A stretch of DNA of 6,302 nucleotides from Spirochaetaceae bacterium (lineage in GTDB: Bacteria > Spirochaetota > Spirochaetia > SZUA-6 > Fen-1364). The DNA lies in assembly GCA_003154555.1 (NCBI GenBank), contig PMDT01000044.1:3095-9396 (forward strand). Reading direction: 5' to 3'. This document shows positions 1-6,155 of this stretch, piece by piece; positions within the stretch are counted from its first letter, which is position 1; the number at the start of each line of letters is the position of its first letter. The notes below the pieces were generated by a model. That model was given only the letters and a program-made list of their open reading frames with translations, had not been told where the DNA came from and did no database searches. Made by a program: the position numbers and the translations under genes.

Positions 1-1539
1 AGCGATATCGACCTCGCCGCGGATGGCCGGCGCCCCGCCCGTCACGCTGTCCAGAGTTCTGGCAAAGTGGAGAAGATCGGCCGCGGCGCGCTCACGGTCC
101 TTGTCGATTGAAAGCTCCGCGCCTGCGGCGAGCCTTGTCGCAGGCTCGCTCAGGGCACGGGAGATGCCGGAAAACAGCATGCGCAGGTCCGCCAGCCGCT
201 TTTCGCTCATGGTCCTGTCGACCTCGCTCGCGGAGGGAGCGGAAACCGCGGAGGTTGGTCGTGCAATCCGACGCTTTGGATCGAAAATCCGATCCACGGG
301 AATGCGGAGAAAAAGCAGAAAAAGCAGGATGAGACCCGAAGCGAAAAGCTCCGGCATCGGGGAGGCGAGGCGGTAGGCATTCTCCATGTACGTCTTCAAG
401 GGGATAAAGACAACGGCAAACAATGCGACCATGATCACGAGGAGCGTGGCATAGAGGCAGTAGCGGGCCAGAAAACGTCGTATGTCAAGCTCCTGGCGTC
501 GGGTCAGGGCGATCAGCAGGAATACCGGAAGGATCGAAAGCAAGAGGAGGGAAACGGAGCCCAGACCGATGCTGCGCGTCGCCTCACCAAGGATGAGCGG
601 CAGCTGATTCATGAAAAAATACGGCGGGACGGCCAGCAGGAAACCCGCGAGAAGCCATTGGAGCATCTGCCTGTCCCGGGGAATTCGCGCGCGAACGTAG
701 GCGCTCGCAAGCAATGTGCCCAGCGCAACGTAGGCTGTCGCGTCTGAGACAATGATCGCTCCTCCCAGCCGCTTGTAGAGTGTGAGCCATTGCTCCTCAC
801 CCGAGCTCATCCAGAACGAAAAGACCGTTGTTCGCCAGGCGCAGAATGCTCCGTAGGCAGAAAGGAGCAGGACGAGACCTGCGACACGAATCGACCGCTT
901 CCCCCGCTTCCACGGGAAGAGCGCAGCAAAAACAACAAGCAGCCAGGATGAGATATTGCCGGCGTTGGCAAGCGCATTCGTCGGTACGTCGTTGAACGAA
1001 AATGGCATCACCGCGGTAAAGACAAGCATCAGGAGCGCGGCAAGAACGAGCGGGGGCGTGAACGGCTCAAGAGGCAGGCGCCAGGACAGGGCGAAGGCCA
1101 TGAAGGCGAGCGACAGGCAGAAAACAATCTCGCAGATCCACTCCGGCCGCATCGGCCGGAACCATGGGGCGACCTCGAACGTGACAGTCCCACCATGGGG
1201 ATGCATCACGGTCAGGAGATAAGGTGAAAAGCGCGTGATGCCCTGCGCCGCGCGCACGAGGTCGTGCGAGCTGGCAATGCCATGCCTGTCCACCGCCAGA
1301 ATCGCGTCCTGCCCCGGGACGACTCCCGCCGCGGTGGGGGCGGAGCTCGGCGTCGTCGGTGAGTAGACCAGCCGTCCATCCAGGAGAATCGCTTCCGGCT
1401 CGTAGCGCAGGAGTCCGGCGTCCGGCGTGATGACCGCGCGAACGAGCCAGACAAGAGCGAGGGAGGAAAAAATGACGCAAAGGGAAAGCAGGAGAAGAAA
1501 GCGCAGTCGTGTCGTGAGGAAGAGCGTCACCCGTCCCAT
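1..1539 (-). CDS. PDZ-like, multi-membrane histidine-kinase-like sensor (C-terminus cut by window edge)
   Basis: An open frame of 513 codons runs without a stop from the ATG at 1539 to base 1, so the C-terminus is missing. Seen: a first membrane helix at residues 13-34; a presumed extracytoplasmic PDZ-like domain at about 55-126, with VPGQDAILAVD at 74-84 resembling the PDZ 'pGD.I..vnG' core; then about nine hydrophobic helices near 134-152, 161-180, 194-210, 216-234, 259-281, 292-310, 326-346, 357-380 and 396-412. This topology puts the C-terminus in the cytoplasm. Residues 440-513 look like the dimerisation hairpin of a sensor histidine kinase: FSGISRALSEPATRL (456-470) aligns with the H-box 'FaniSHELRTPLt', and the second helix ends in DLLHFARTLDSVTGG. 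The H-box histidine is Arg461. A catalytic ATPase domain would follow outside the window. The start overlaps the upstream gene; GAGG lies 10 bases before the ATG, but GTG at 1530 would give a GTGA overlap like its neighbours. Membrane sensor is a solid call; kinase activity is doubtful. Confidence 0.8.
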   Translation of the reverse strand, partial: MGRVTLFLTTRLRFLLLLSLCVIFSSLALVWLVRAVITPDAGLLRYEPEAILLDGRLVYSPTTPSSAPTAAGVVPGQDAILAVDRHGIASSHDLVRAAQGITRFSPYLLTVMHPHGGTVTFEVAPWFRPMRPEWICEIVFCLSLAFMAFALSWRLPLEPFTPPLVLAALLMLVFTAVMPFSFNDVPTNALANAGNISSWLLVVFAALFPWKRGKRSIRVAGLVLLLSAYGAFCAWRTTVFSFWMSSGEEQWLTLYKRLGGAIIVSDATAYVALGTLLASAYVRARIPRDRQMLQWLLAGFLLAVPPYFFMNQLPLILGEATRSIGLGSVSLLLLSILPVFLLIALTRRQELDIRRFLARYCLYATLLVIMVALFAVVFIPLKTYMENAYRLASPMPELFASGLILLFLLFLRIPVDRIFDPKRRIARPTSAVSAPSASEVDRTMSEKRLADLRMLFSGISRALSEPATRLAAGAELSIDKDRERAAADLLHFARTLDSVTGGAPAIRGEVDIA

Positions 1540-2537
1540 TCAGCGACTGCCTCGCGCACGCCCAGTGACGAGGAGGGCCGCAGCATCCGCACGATGCGCC
1601 GTCCCTCGAAGATGCCCACCGGCTGGCAGAAGCCCTGGAGCGCCGATGGGACAAGCTCCAGCGCCTCTGCGCTCAGGACGAATTGCCCGGGCCGCGCGAA
1701 GCGGCGGCCGAGGTGAAAGATCGAGTTAATGGCATCTGAGACGATACGACCCGTATCACTATCGTGATACACGGTCGTGCCGTGGGAGAGGGCCATGCGG
1801 AAGGAGATGCGACCGGGGAGCAGAGACTCCTCCACGTCATAGAAGATGCTGGCCAGGAGGATGCGGACTCCGCAGAGAGCGGCGTGCGAGGTTTCCGACT
1901 TCAACGGAAACAGGACCAGACCGCCGAATCGCGACCACATCCAGAGCCGCCCGCCATGCTGGCTTGCGATCCGTGAGACGAACTCGCGGAATGTATCCAT
2001 TGCCGTCGCCAGGTTGTCGGGCTCGTGCCTCTTTTTCAGCTCTTCCGCGTCGTCCACCTCCACGAAAAGGAAGGCAAAGGCGTACTCCCTGCCCGACTGG
2101 ACCTCGGCCCAGGCATCCGCTGATCCCTGCGGCACGGGCCTGGCGTCCGCCTTTTCGCCATCCAGTTCCGCGCCGCCGGCAAATGCCGCGGCCGCTGCAC
2201 GCCGTTCTGCCGGAATGCCCCTGGCGATCAGGGGCTTTCCGATGTAATCCACGACGCCTGCATGAAAAAGGGCCGCCACATCCTTCACGGAGCCCGCGGG
2301 GTCCAGGATCCCGACGCGAACCGACTGGTTGGCGGAGATGAGGTCCAGCAGCTTCGCCCGCTCACGGTCGGTGAGCTCGCGGATATCCACGTACACAACG
2401 GGACTGTCAGCGAGCTGGGCGAGCATTTTCTTAAACTCCGCAAAGGGACGGAAGTCCAGCTCCGCGGCGCCTCTGCCCTTGAACCCTGCCAGGCGCTGCA
2501 GCGCGGAAGGACTCGACGTGAAGACGGTGGTCTTCAT
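1527..2537 (-). CDS. Degenerate receiver domain fused to degenerate class III cyclase-homology domain (protein B)
   Basis: This is a 336-residue cytoplasmic protein with no membrane segments. The ATG at 2537 overlaps the preceding stop (ATGA); a longer frame up to 2747 only reads through the previous gene out of frame and is rejected. Residues 1-105 look like a response-regulator receiver: Asp51 sits at the phospho-acceptor position in VVYVDI, and FHAGVVDYIGKPL (91-103) is the typical end with conserved Lys101-Pro102. The acidic pair after strand 1 is Ser8-Ser9, so the metal pocket is lost. A linker rich in Ala and Gly follows, then a cyclase-homology domain at about 152-318. Aligned with its upstream neighbour, the metal sites are Glu160 and Phe204 instead of Asp. 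The transition-state Asn271 is kept, but the Arg four residues later is His275. It is clearly a paralogue of the neighbour (shared GR-W-W--GG core and LCG helix). Probably a pseudoenzyme or the non-metal half of a heterodimer; catalysis alone is unlikely. Confidence 0.85.
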   Translation of the reverse strand: MKTTVFTSSPSALQRLAGFKGRGAAELDFRPFAEFKKMLAQLADSPVVYVDIRELTDRERAKLLDLISANQSVRVGILDPAGSVKDVAALFHAGVVDYIGKPLIARGIPAERRAAAAAFAGGAELDGEKADARPVPQGSADAWAEVQSGREYAFAFLFVEVDDAEELKKRHEPDNLATAMDTFREFVSRIASQHGGRLWMWSRFGGLVLFPLKSETSHAALCGVRILLASIFYDVEESLLPGRISFRMALSHGTTVYHDSDTGRIVSDAINSIFHLGRRFARPGQFVLSAEALELVPSALQGFCQPVGIFEGRRIVRMLRPSSSLGVREAVAEWDG

Positions 2538-3457
2538 TTCTTTTCCCACCCCAGCGAATAGCGGAAGAGAGTGCCATTGTCGGGTCCCGGGACCGGAGCA
2601 AAGAGCGGAGACAGCTTGCTTCCCAGGTCCGTGAAGACCCCCGGAGACACGGTCAGGCAGCCCGGTGGCGTGTAGCTCGACTCCAGCAGCTCGACCCTCC
2701 GCATGGTGTCCCCGGCAGCCTCCTTGGCAGAACGCAGAAAACGGCACGGACCGGCATGCACCGCGAGCCGCAGGTTCAACGGCTCGGGCAGGGTCCGGCC
2801 CAGCAGGTTGTAGAGGAAAAGGTCGTGGACGATCTCCATTCCGCAGAGCGTTGCCTGGATCGTTTTTTCGATGAAATAGAAAGCGGCAAGCCCGCCGTCG
2901 CCTTCCCAGCTCCAGACACGGCCCTCACGCTTCTCCACGAAACGGGTGACCATGTCGCGCAGCATTGCATAGACAGAGCTCACCTGCTCCTTGGTGTAGC
3001 GGCGGACGAGCTCCGAGCTGCCTGCGACATCGATTCGGAGAAGGGCGAACTCGTAGGTCCGGCCTTCCCGCAGGGTCCCCCACCCCATCGTCCGCTCGTG
3101 CTCGCCGGCTTCGACAAACATGCCCTTTTCCGTGCTGTAACGTAAACCCTGGTCCTCGATCTCGGCGATGATGCGCGGCAAAAGGTGCATGCGCACCTCG
3201 CGACCCATGTTCCCCTGGGTCGTCACCTGGATGAGCGCCTCGATGAGCTTCAGGAACTGGCCTTCCTGGTTGAAGTCCTTCAGGATGTGCCGCGCCGCGT
3301 CAGCCCGCGGCATGGGAATCGCGGCGGGAAATCCCGAGCGCTCGTAGATGTCATAGCCGGGGATCACCATCCGCGCGACCCGCTGCATGAGCTCTACCGG
3401 CAGGGACTGCGAAAGCGCGCTCACGAAAAGTGATGAAAGGCGCGCCTGGACCTTCAC
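2534..3457 (-). CDS. Class III adenylate/guanylate cyclase-homology protein (protein A)
   Basis: A 307-residue soluble protein. It starts at GTG 3457, forming a GTGA overlap with the thioesterase stop; GGGAGGG lies 9 bases upstream as Shine-Dalgarno. Residues 1-105 are mostly helical and not recognised. Residues about 134-300 match the class III nucleotide cyclase catalytic domain. Asp143 (RIDVAGS) and Asp187 (EGDGG) fit the two Mg-binding aspartates, and their 44-residue spacing equals that of mammalian adenylyl cyclase C1. LAVHAG (231-236) fits the family's 'R.alh.G' strand. Missing: the purine-selecting Lys is Ser183, the transition-state Asn is Arg253, and the Arg four residues on is Leu257. 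A homodimer would therefore be incomplete. Class III sites form at dimer interfaces, so a partner such as the adjacent protein B could supply the other half (inference). Family membership is secure; activity and product (cAMP, cGMP or none) are not. Confidence 0.87.
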   Translation of the reverse strand: MKVQARLSSLFVSALSQSLPVELMQRVARMVIPGYDIYERSGFPAAIPMPRADAARHILKDFNQEGQFLKLIEALIQVTTQGNMGREVRMHLLPRIIAEIEDQGLRYSTEKGMFVEAGEHERTMGWGTLREGRTYEFALLRIDVAGSSELVRRYTKEQVSSVYAMLRDMVTRFVEKREGRVWSWEGDGGLAAFYFIEKTIQATLCGMEIVHDLFLYNLLGRTLPEPLNLRLAVHAGPCRFLRSAKEAAGDTMRRVELLESSYTPPGCLTVSPGVFTDLGSKLSPLFAPVPGPDNGTLFRYSLGWEKK

Positions 3458-3846
3458 GGGTTGAATCCCTCCCGCTCGAACGCCGGGGGAAGGCGGGCGG
3501 GTCTCCCGCGGCCGTCGACGCAGACCCAGGTGACCTGCGCCGTCGCCACGACCTCCTCACCACGCAGCACCGTCTGTTCGAGCACACCGCCGATGCGCAT
3601 TTTTCGCACGGCGCGCGTGCGGATGACGAGGCGATCATCAGTGTAGGCGGGGCGCCGGTACTGGATGTCGATGCGTGCGACCAGAAGGCCATGGCCGGAA
3701 GCACGGAGCTCCCCGACCGAAATCCCGTTGTCGTGGAGATAGGAATGCCGCGCGAACTCGAGGTAGTTCAGGTAGATGGCATTATTGACATGTCCATACG
3801 AGTCGCATTCGTACGAGCGGACAGTCAGGTTGCACTCATGATCCAT
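3454..3846 (-). CDS. Hotdog-fold acyl-CoA thioesterase, YbgC/4HBT-like
   Basis: This 130-residue protein has the usual length of single-domain hotdog thioesterases, which hydrolyse acyl-CoA or related thioesters as oligomers in the cytoplasm. The family signature is at residues 12-33: YECDSYGHVNN, then a tyrosine- and aromatic-rich stretch ending in LEFAR. Asp15 is at the position of the catalytic acid of 4-hydroxybenzoyl-CoA thioesterase. IQYRRPAYTDDRLVI (61-75) and the later TAQVTWVCVD strand (102-111) complete the fold. The start is ATG at 3846; no strong Shine-Dalgarno precedes it, and the upstream ATG near 3895 is out of frame. It is the first gene of the four-gene minus-strand operon and shares four bases with the next gene. 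Substrate cannot be told; a housekeeping role at the envelope (as YbgC with Tol-Pal) is not supported, since no tol genes are visible. Confidence 0.9.
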   Translation of the reverse strand: MDHECNLTVRSYECDSYGHVNNAIYLNYLEFARHSYLHDNGISVGELRASGHGLLVARIDIQYRRPAYTDDRLVIRTRAVRKMRIGGVLEQTVLRGEEVVATAQVTWVCVDGRGRPARLPPAFEREGFNP

Positions 3847-3900
3847 CGGAGCTGCTTTCTCTGCGCGGTGCGGGGTCCGGGAGTGTCACCATTTTTTCGG

Positions 3901-3929
3901 ATTCTACCGGGCCGATCCAGAGCGGTCAA
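3901..3929 (-). promoter_or_regulatory. Sigma-70-type promoter of the thioesterase-cyclase-sensor operon
   Basis: On the minus strand TTGACC (3929-3924) and TAGAAT (3906-3901) are separated by exactly 17 bases; each differs from consensus by one base. Transcription would begin near 3894, leaving a leader of about 48 bases before the ATG at 3846. It is back to back with the tRNA promoter, the two -35 boxes being 23 bases apart. No operator-like repeat is visible here. Confidence 0.75.
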
Positions 3930-3952
3930 GCGGAGCCGGTGGGTGCGCTCAA

Positions 3953-3981
3953 TTGACAGAAGCATGGGGCGTTGCTATAGT
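3953..3981 (+). promoter_or_regulatory. Sigma-70-type promoter of the tRNA gene
   Basis: A perfect TTGACA -35 box (3953-3958), a 17-base spacer and TATAGT (3976-3981, five of six matches) form a near-consensus promoter. The predicted start near 3988 gives a 14-base leader before the mature tRNA at 4002. Such strength is usual for stable RNA genes. No clear GC-rich discriminator, as in stringently controlled promoters, was established. Confidence 0.85.
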
Positions 3982-4001
3982 CCACGCGAAAAGAGACCCA
4001 T

Positions 4002-4074
4002 AGCGGCGTAGCTCAGATGGTAGAGCATGCGGCTCATATCCGCAGTGTCAAGGGTTCGAGTCCCCTCGCCGCTA
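4002..4074 (+). tRNA. tRNA-Met (CAT anticodon), probably elongator
   Basis: A 73-base cloverleaf folds fully: acceptor stem 4002-4008 with 4067-4073 (seven pairs), D-stem GCTC/GAGC, anticodon stem TGCGG/CCGCA around loop CTCATAT with CAT at 4035-4037, five-base variable loop, T-loop TTCGAGT, discriminator A at 4074. CCA is not encoded. A normal A1-U72 pair and the lack of three consecutive G-C pairs next to the loop (29-31:39-41 is C-G, G-C, G-C) argue against the initiator. A tRNA-Ile reading AUA through lysidine also has a CAT gene anticodon and is not fully excluded. Odd point: the T-stem holds an A50-C64 mismatch. Confidence 0.93.
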
Positions 4075-4079
4075 GATGC

Positions 4080-4107
4080 AGGCCAGTCCGCCGACTGGCC
4101 TTTTCCT
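4080..4107 (+). terminator. Intrinsic terminator of the tRNA gene
   Basis: AGGCCAGTC (4080-4088) pairs perfectly with GACTGGCCT (4093-4101) around a CGCC tetraloop, and the stem runs into TTTTCCTTT. This is a standard rho-independent terminator five bases after the tRNA. On the other strand the same hairpin follows the MFS stop codon but has no T-run, so it would act for that gene weakly if at all. Confidence 0.9.
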
Positions 4108-5370
4108 TTATACCGACACCGGCTCCTCCGGCTTCACGACCGCTGGCCCCGCTTCGAGCTTGTCCGCGCGGCGCAGTGATGGAAAAAGAAAAATCCAGAT
4201 GCTCACGACGACAAGGGTGCCGATGCCGCCGAGCACGGCGGCGGGAACGGCCCCGAGCCAGGCCGCCGTCACGCCCGACTCGAACTCGCCGAGCTGATTG
4301 GAGGCGCCGACGAAGATCGAGTTCACTGCGCTGACCCGTCCCCGGTTCTCGTCAGGGGTATTGATCTGCACGAGCGTCTGGCGCACGACGACGCTCACCA
4401 TGTCCGCCGCTCCCAGCACCGCGAGGGCTGCCAGTGAGACGGGAAACGAGCGAGAAACACCGAAGACGATCGTCATGAGGCCGAAAATGACGACGCAGGC
4501 GAACATCCGTGCTCCTGCCTTCTTCGCGAGCGGCCTGTGCGCGAGCAGGAAGGCAACCGCCGCCGCGCCCACCGCGGGGGCGCTCCGCAGCAGCCCGAGA
4601 CCCCAGGGGCCCACGTGGAGGATATCGCGGGCGTAGATGGGCAGGAGCGCGGTCGCGCCGCCGAAAAGGACCGCGAAAAGATCCAGCGAGATCGCACCAA
4701 GTATGGTCGGCCGCGAGACGACGAAATGGAGACCGCTGAGCAGCCCTTCGAAACCCGGTTTCGCTGCGGCGGCGACGCGCAGCTTCGTGCGGATGCGTGA
4801 CACGAGGAACACCGAAACCGCATAGCAGCCCGCCGACACGGCATAGACGCAGGCCGGACCGAATGCGTACAACAGCCCGCCGACGGCAGGCCCCGCAATC
4901 GTGGCGATCTGGAATGTGCTCGAGTTCCAAGCCACGGCCCTCGAAAAATCCTTCTTCGGCACGAGGAAAGGAAGCAGCGATTGTCCCGCCGGCCCCAGGA
5001 ATGCCTGCCCGACACCGGTCAGGGCGACAATGGGGAAAATCCAACCCGCACTTACGCCGGCGAAGAGTGAGACGCATACCAGGAGAAGCGCGACCACGAT
5101 CTCCAGGGAAAAGCAGAGAAGGAGGATGGTGCGGCGCTCGAATCGGTCAGCCGCAAGTCCCCCCGGCAGGGACAACAGGAGTGCCGGCAGGAATTGGGAC
5201 AGCCCGACCATGCCGAGCGCGAACGCGCTGCCGGTGAGATCGTAGACGTGCCAGCCGACTGCGACCCCGAGCATCAGGGAAGAGAGGGAGGCAAGCGCCC
5301 TCGCGGCGAGATACGCGCGAAAGTCGCGTATGCGAAAGACAGAGAAGCCGTCACCCGTGCTGCGCCGCAT
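4108..5370 (-). CDS. MFS transporter, drug-efflux type (DHA3/MFS_3-like)
   Basis: A 420-residue inner-membrane protein with a pattern fitting twelve helices. It begins with FRIRDFRAYLAARALASL (12-29), the usual opening of this family. The MFS motif A is at 69-84 (GGLAADRFERRTILL), including the Asp75-Arg76 pair, in the loop after helix 2. TPDENRGRVSAVNSIF (338-353) is the conserved C-half signature of the EntS/MefA-like exporters. These proteins expel drugs, siderophores or other small molecules by proton antiport; the substrate is unknown. The frame is open up to 5502, but those extra 44 residues are not hydrophobic-family sequence and would run through the palindromic operator into tetR, so ATG 5370 is preferred. 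No good Shine-Dalgarno precedes it. The gene is divergent from a TetR regulator and probably under its control. The stop (TAA) is 33 bases from the convergent tRNA. Confidence 0.9.
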   Translation of the reverse strand: MRRSTGDGFSVFRIRDFRAYLAARALASLSSLMLGVAVGWHVYDLTGSAFALGMVGLSQFLPALLLSLPGGLAADRFERRTILLLCFSLEIVVALLLVCVSLFAGVSAGWIFPIVALTGVGQAFLGPAGQSLLPFLVPKKDFSRAVAWNSSTFQIATIAGPAVGGLLYAFGPACVYAVSAGCYAVSVFLVSRIRTKLRVAAAAKPGFEGLLSGLHFVVSRPTILGAISLDLFAVLFGGATALLPIYARDILHVGPWGLGLLRSAPAVGAAAVAFLLAHRPLAKKAGARMFACVVIFGLMTIVFGVSRSFPVSLAALAVLGAADMVSVVVRQTLVQINTPDENRGRVSAVNSIFVGASNQLGEFESGVTAAWLGAVPAAVLGGIGTLVVVSIWIFLFPSLRRADKLEAGPAVVKPEEPVSV

Positions 5371-5421
5371 GTGCTGCAAAACTATAAAAAGACTGCAGGA
5401 CAGTAAAGTAGCCCGCCCCTC

Positions 5422-5450
5422 TTGCAAAGGGCATCCGAAGCGTGTATATT
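5422..5450 (+). promoter_or_regulatory. Promoter of the tetR-ABC operon
   Basis: TTGCAA (5422-5427, four of six) and TATATT (5445-5450, five of six) are 17 bases apart. Transcription would start near 5457, inside the left arm of the inverted repeat that begins directly after the -10 box. A second, extended -10-like TGCTAATAT (5466-5474) lies in the repeat but has no good -35. Confidence 0.6.
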
Positions 5451-5471
5451 CTCTATGACCATTTTTGCTAA
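5443..5471 (-). promoter_or_regulatory. Possible MFS promoter within the operator
   Basis: On the minus strand TTAGCA (5471-5466) and TATACA (5448-5443) are 17 bases apart, each with four of six consensus matches. The -35 box would sit at the centre of the inverted repeat, so repressor binding would block it. A rival -10, TATAGT at 5386-5381, has a better sequence but no fitting -35 and would give an almost leaderless message. Weak assignment. Confidence 0.3.
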
Positions 5472-5484
5472 TATGGTCATAGAG
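5451..5484. promoter_or_regulatory. Perfect inverted repeat, likely TetR operator
   Basis: CTCTATGACCAT (5451-5462) and ATGGTCATAGAG (5473-5484) are exact reverse complements, 12 bases each, around a 10-base AT-rich spacer. Perfect arms of this length between a divergent TetR regulator and a transporter are the usual design of a dimeric-repressor operator. The position just after the -10 box, reaching into the GAGG of the ribosome-binding site, fits autorepression. The 34-base length could hold one wide dimer or two dimers. Confidence 0.82.
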
Positions 5485-5489
5485 GTGAT
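5482..5489 (+). promoter_or_regulatory. Ribosome-binding site of tetR
   Basis: GAGGTGAT matches the 16S anti-Shine-Dalgarno tail at eight successive bases and directly abuts the ATG at 5490, with GAGG four bases away. Its first bases belong to the right arm of the operator repeat. Confidence 0.75.
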
Positions 5490-6155
5490 ATGCCACGCGC
5501 ATTTACAGAAAAAGAACGGGCGCTTATCACGGGGCGGCTGATTGCGGCAGGCAAGAGCCTGATCAACAAGGTGGGCCTGCGGCTGCTCGTCGTTGATGAC
5601 ATCGCCCGTGCCGCCGGCATCTCGAAGGGCAGCTTCTATTCATTTTTTCCGTCCCGGGAGGACTTCATCCTGTCGGTCTTCGAATCGTGGGAGCAGGAGT
5701 ACCGCGGCACGCTCCTCCGCGAGGTCGTCGAGGGGAGCGGAACCGCGCGGGAGCGAATGGAGCGCTTCCTCCTGGGCTCATTCGAGATACTGGAACGGGA
5801 GCCGGGTCTCGCGGGTCTAAGCCTGCCGGAGCTGCAGATGCTCATCGAGCGCCTGCCGGCGGAGAGGCTCGCGGCGCACCAGGCAGCAGACACCCGGGTA
5901 CTGGAGGAGACATTCGGAAGCTGGGTCGAAACCGGTCTCCTTGATCCGGGTCTCATCGATGCTGTCCGAGGGCTCATACCGGCCCTTTTTTCGATCGCCA
6001 TGCACAAGGATGATTTTCCACCAGGAAGCTACAAGCCGGCCGTCAAGCTGATTTCGGAAGGCATTGCCATGAGAATCGCATCGGGCGCGAAGACGGCCGG
6101 TCGCCCGGCGCATCGCGCGACACGGCCCAGGGGCCGTGCAGGAGGCAGACGATGA
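5490..6155 (+). CDS. TetR-family transcriptional regulator
   Basis: A 221-residue protein, slightly longer than many TetR members (about 190-210). The N-terminal DNA-binding domain is clear: helix-turn-helix at residues 33-54 with VDDIARAAGISKGSFYSFF, followed by the conserved continuation PSREDFILSVFE. The remainder (about 65-197) is helical and should hold the ligand pocket and dimer interface; ligands cannot be inferred. The last 23 residues are Arg/Gly/Pro-rich and basic (GRPAHRATRPRGRAGGRR), probably disordered, and unusual for the family. ATG 5490 is supported by a strong ribosome-binding site. The gene probably represses itself and the downstream ABC transporter, and perhaps the divergent MFS gene, through the palindrome in front of it. 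Its stop overlaps the ABC start by four bases. Confidence 0.93.
   Translation: MPRAFTEKERALITGRLIAAGKSLINKVGLRLLVVDDIARAAGISKGSFYSFFPSREDFILSVFESWEQEYRGTLLREVVEGSGTARERMERFLLGSFEILEREPGLAGLSLPELQMLIERLPAERLAAHQAADTRVLEETFGSWVETGLLDPGLIDAVRGLIPALFSIAMHKDDFPPGSYKPAVKLISEGIAMRIASGAKTAGRPAHRATRPRGRAGGRR
6121..6138 (+). repeat. GC-rich inverted repeat at the end of tetR
   Basis: CACGGCCC and GGGCCGTG are perfect 8-base arms separated by AG. In RNA the innermost pair would open to give a four-base loop. It lies inside the last codons of tetR, two bases before the GGAGG (6141-6145) of the ABC gene, with no T-run, so it is not a terminator. It might tune translation of the ABC gene, or be chance in GC-rich coding sequence. 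Confidence 0.45.

Noticed and set aside
1067..1654. A 195-codon minus-strand open frame
   Set aside because: It is out of frame with the sensor gene, which covers the same bases and shows clear membrane helices and a PDZ-like core; the shadow is Arg/Pro/Ser-rich.
1753..1770. Inverted repeat GTATCACTATCGTGATAC inside protein B
   Set aside because: Seven-base arms within a coding region, encoding a loop of the cyclase domain, not near any start; chance is enough to explain it.
2538..2747. Seventy-residue N-terminal extension of protein B to an ATG at 2747
   Set aside because: It lies wholly inside the coding sequence of protein A in another frame, has no domain-like sequence, and the ATG at 2537 forms the expected ATGA overlap.
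3430..4011. A 193-codon plus-strand open frame
   Set aside because: It runs antisense through the thioesterase gene, across both promoters and into the tRNA; the composition is a GC-rich shadow with no recognisable domain.
4002..4074. Initiator tRNA-fMet
   Set aside because: It has a paired A1-U72 and lacks the run of three G-C pairs in the anticodon stem that mark initiators.
5371..5502. Forty-four-residue N-terminal extension of the MFS transporter to 5502
   Set aside because: It would translate the operator and the first bases of tetR in antisense; transporter homology begins only after the ATG at 5370.
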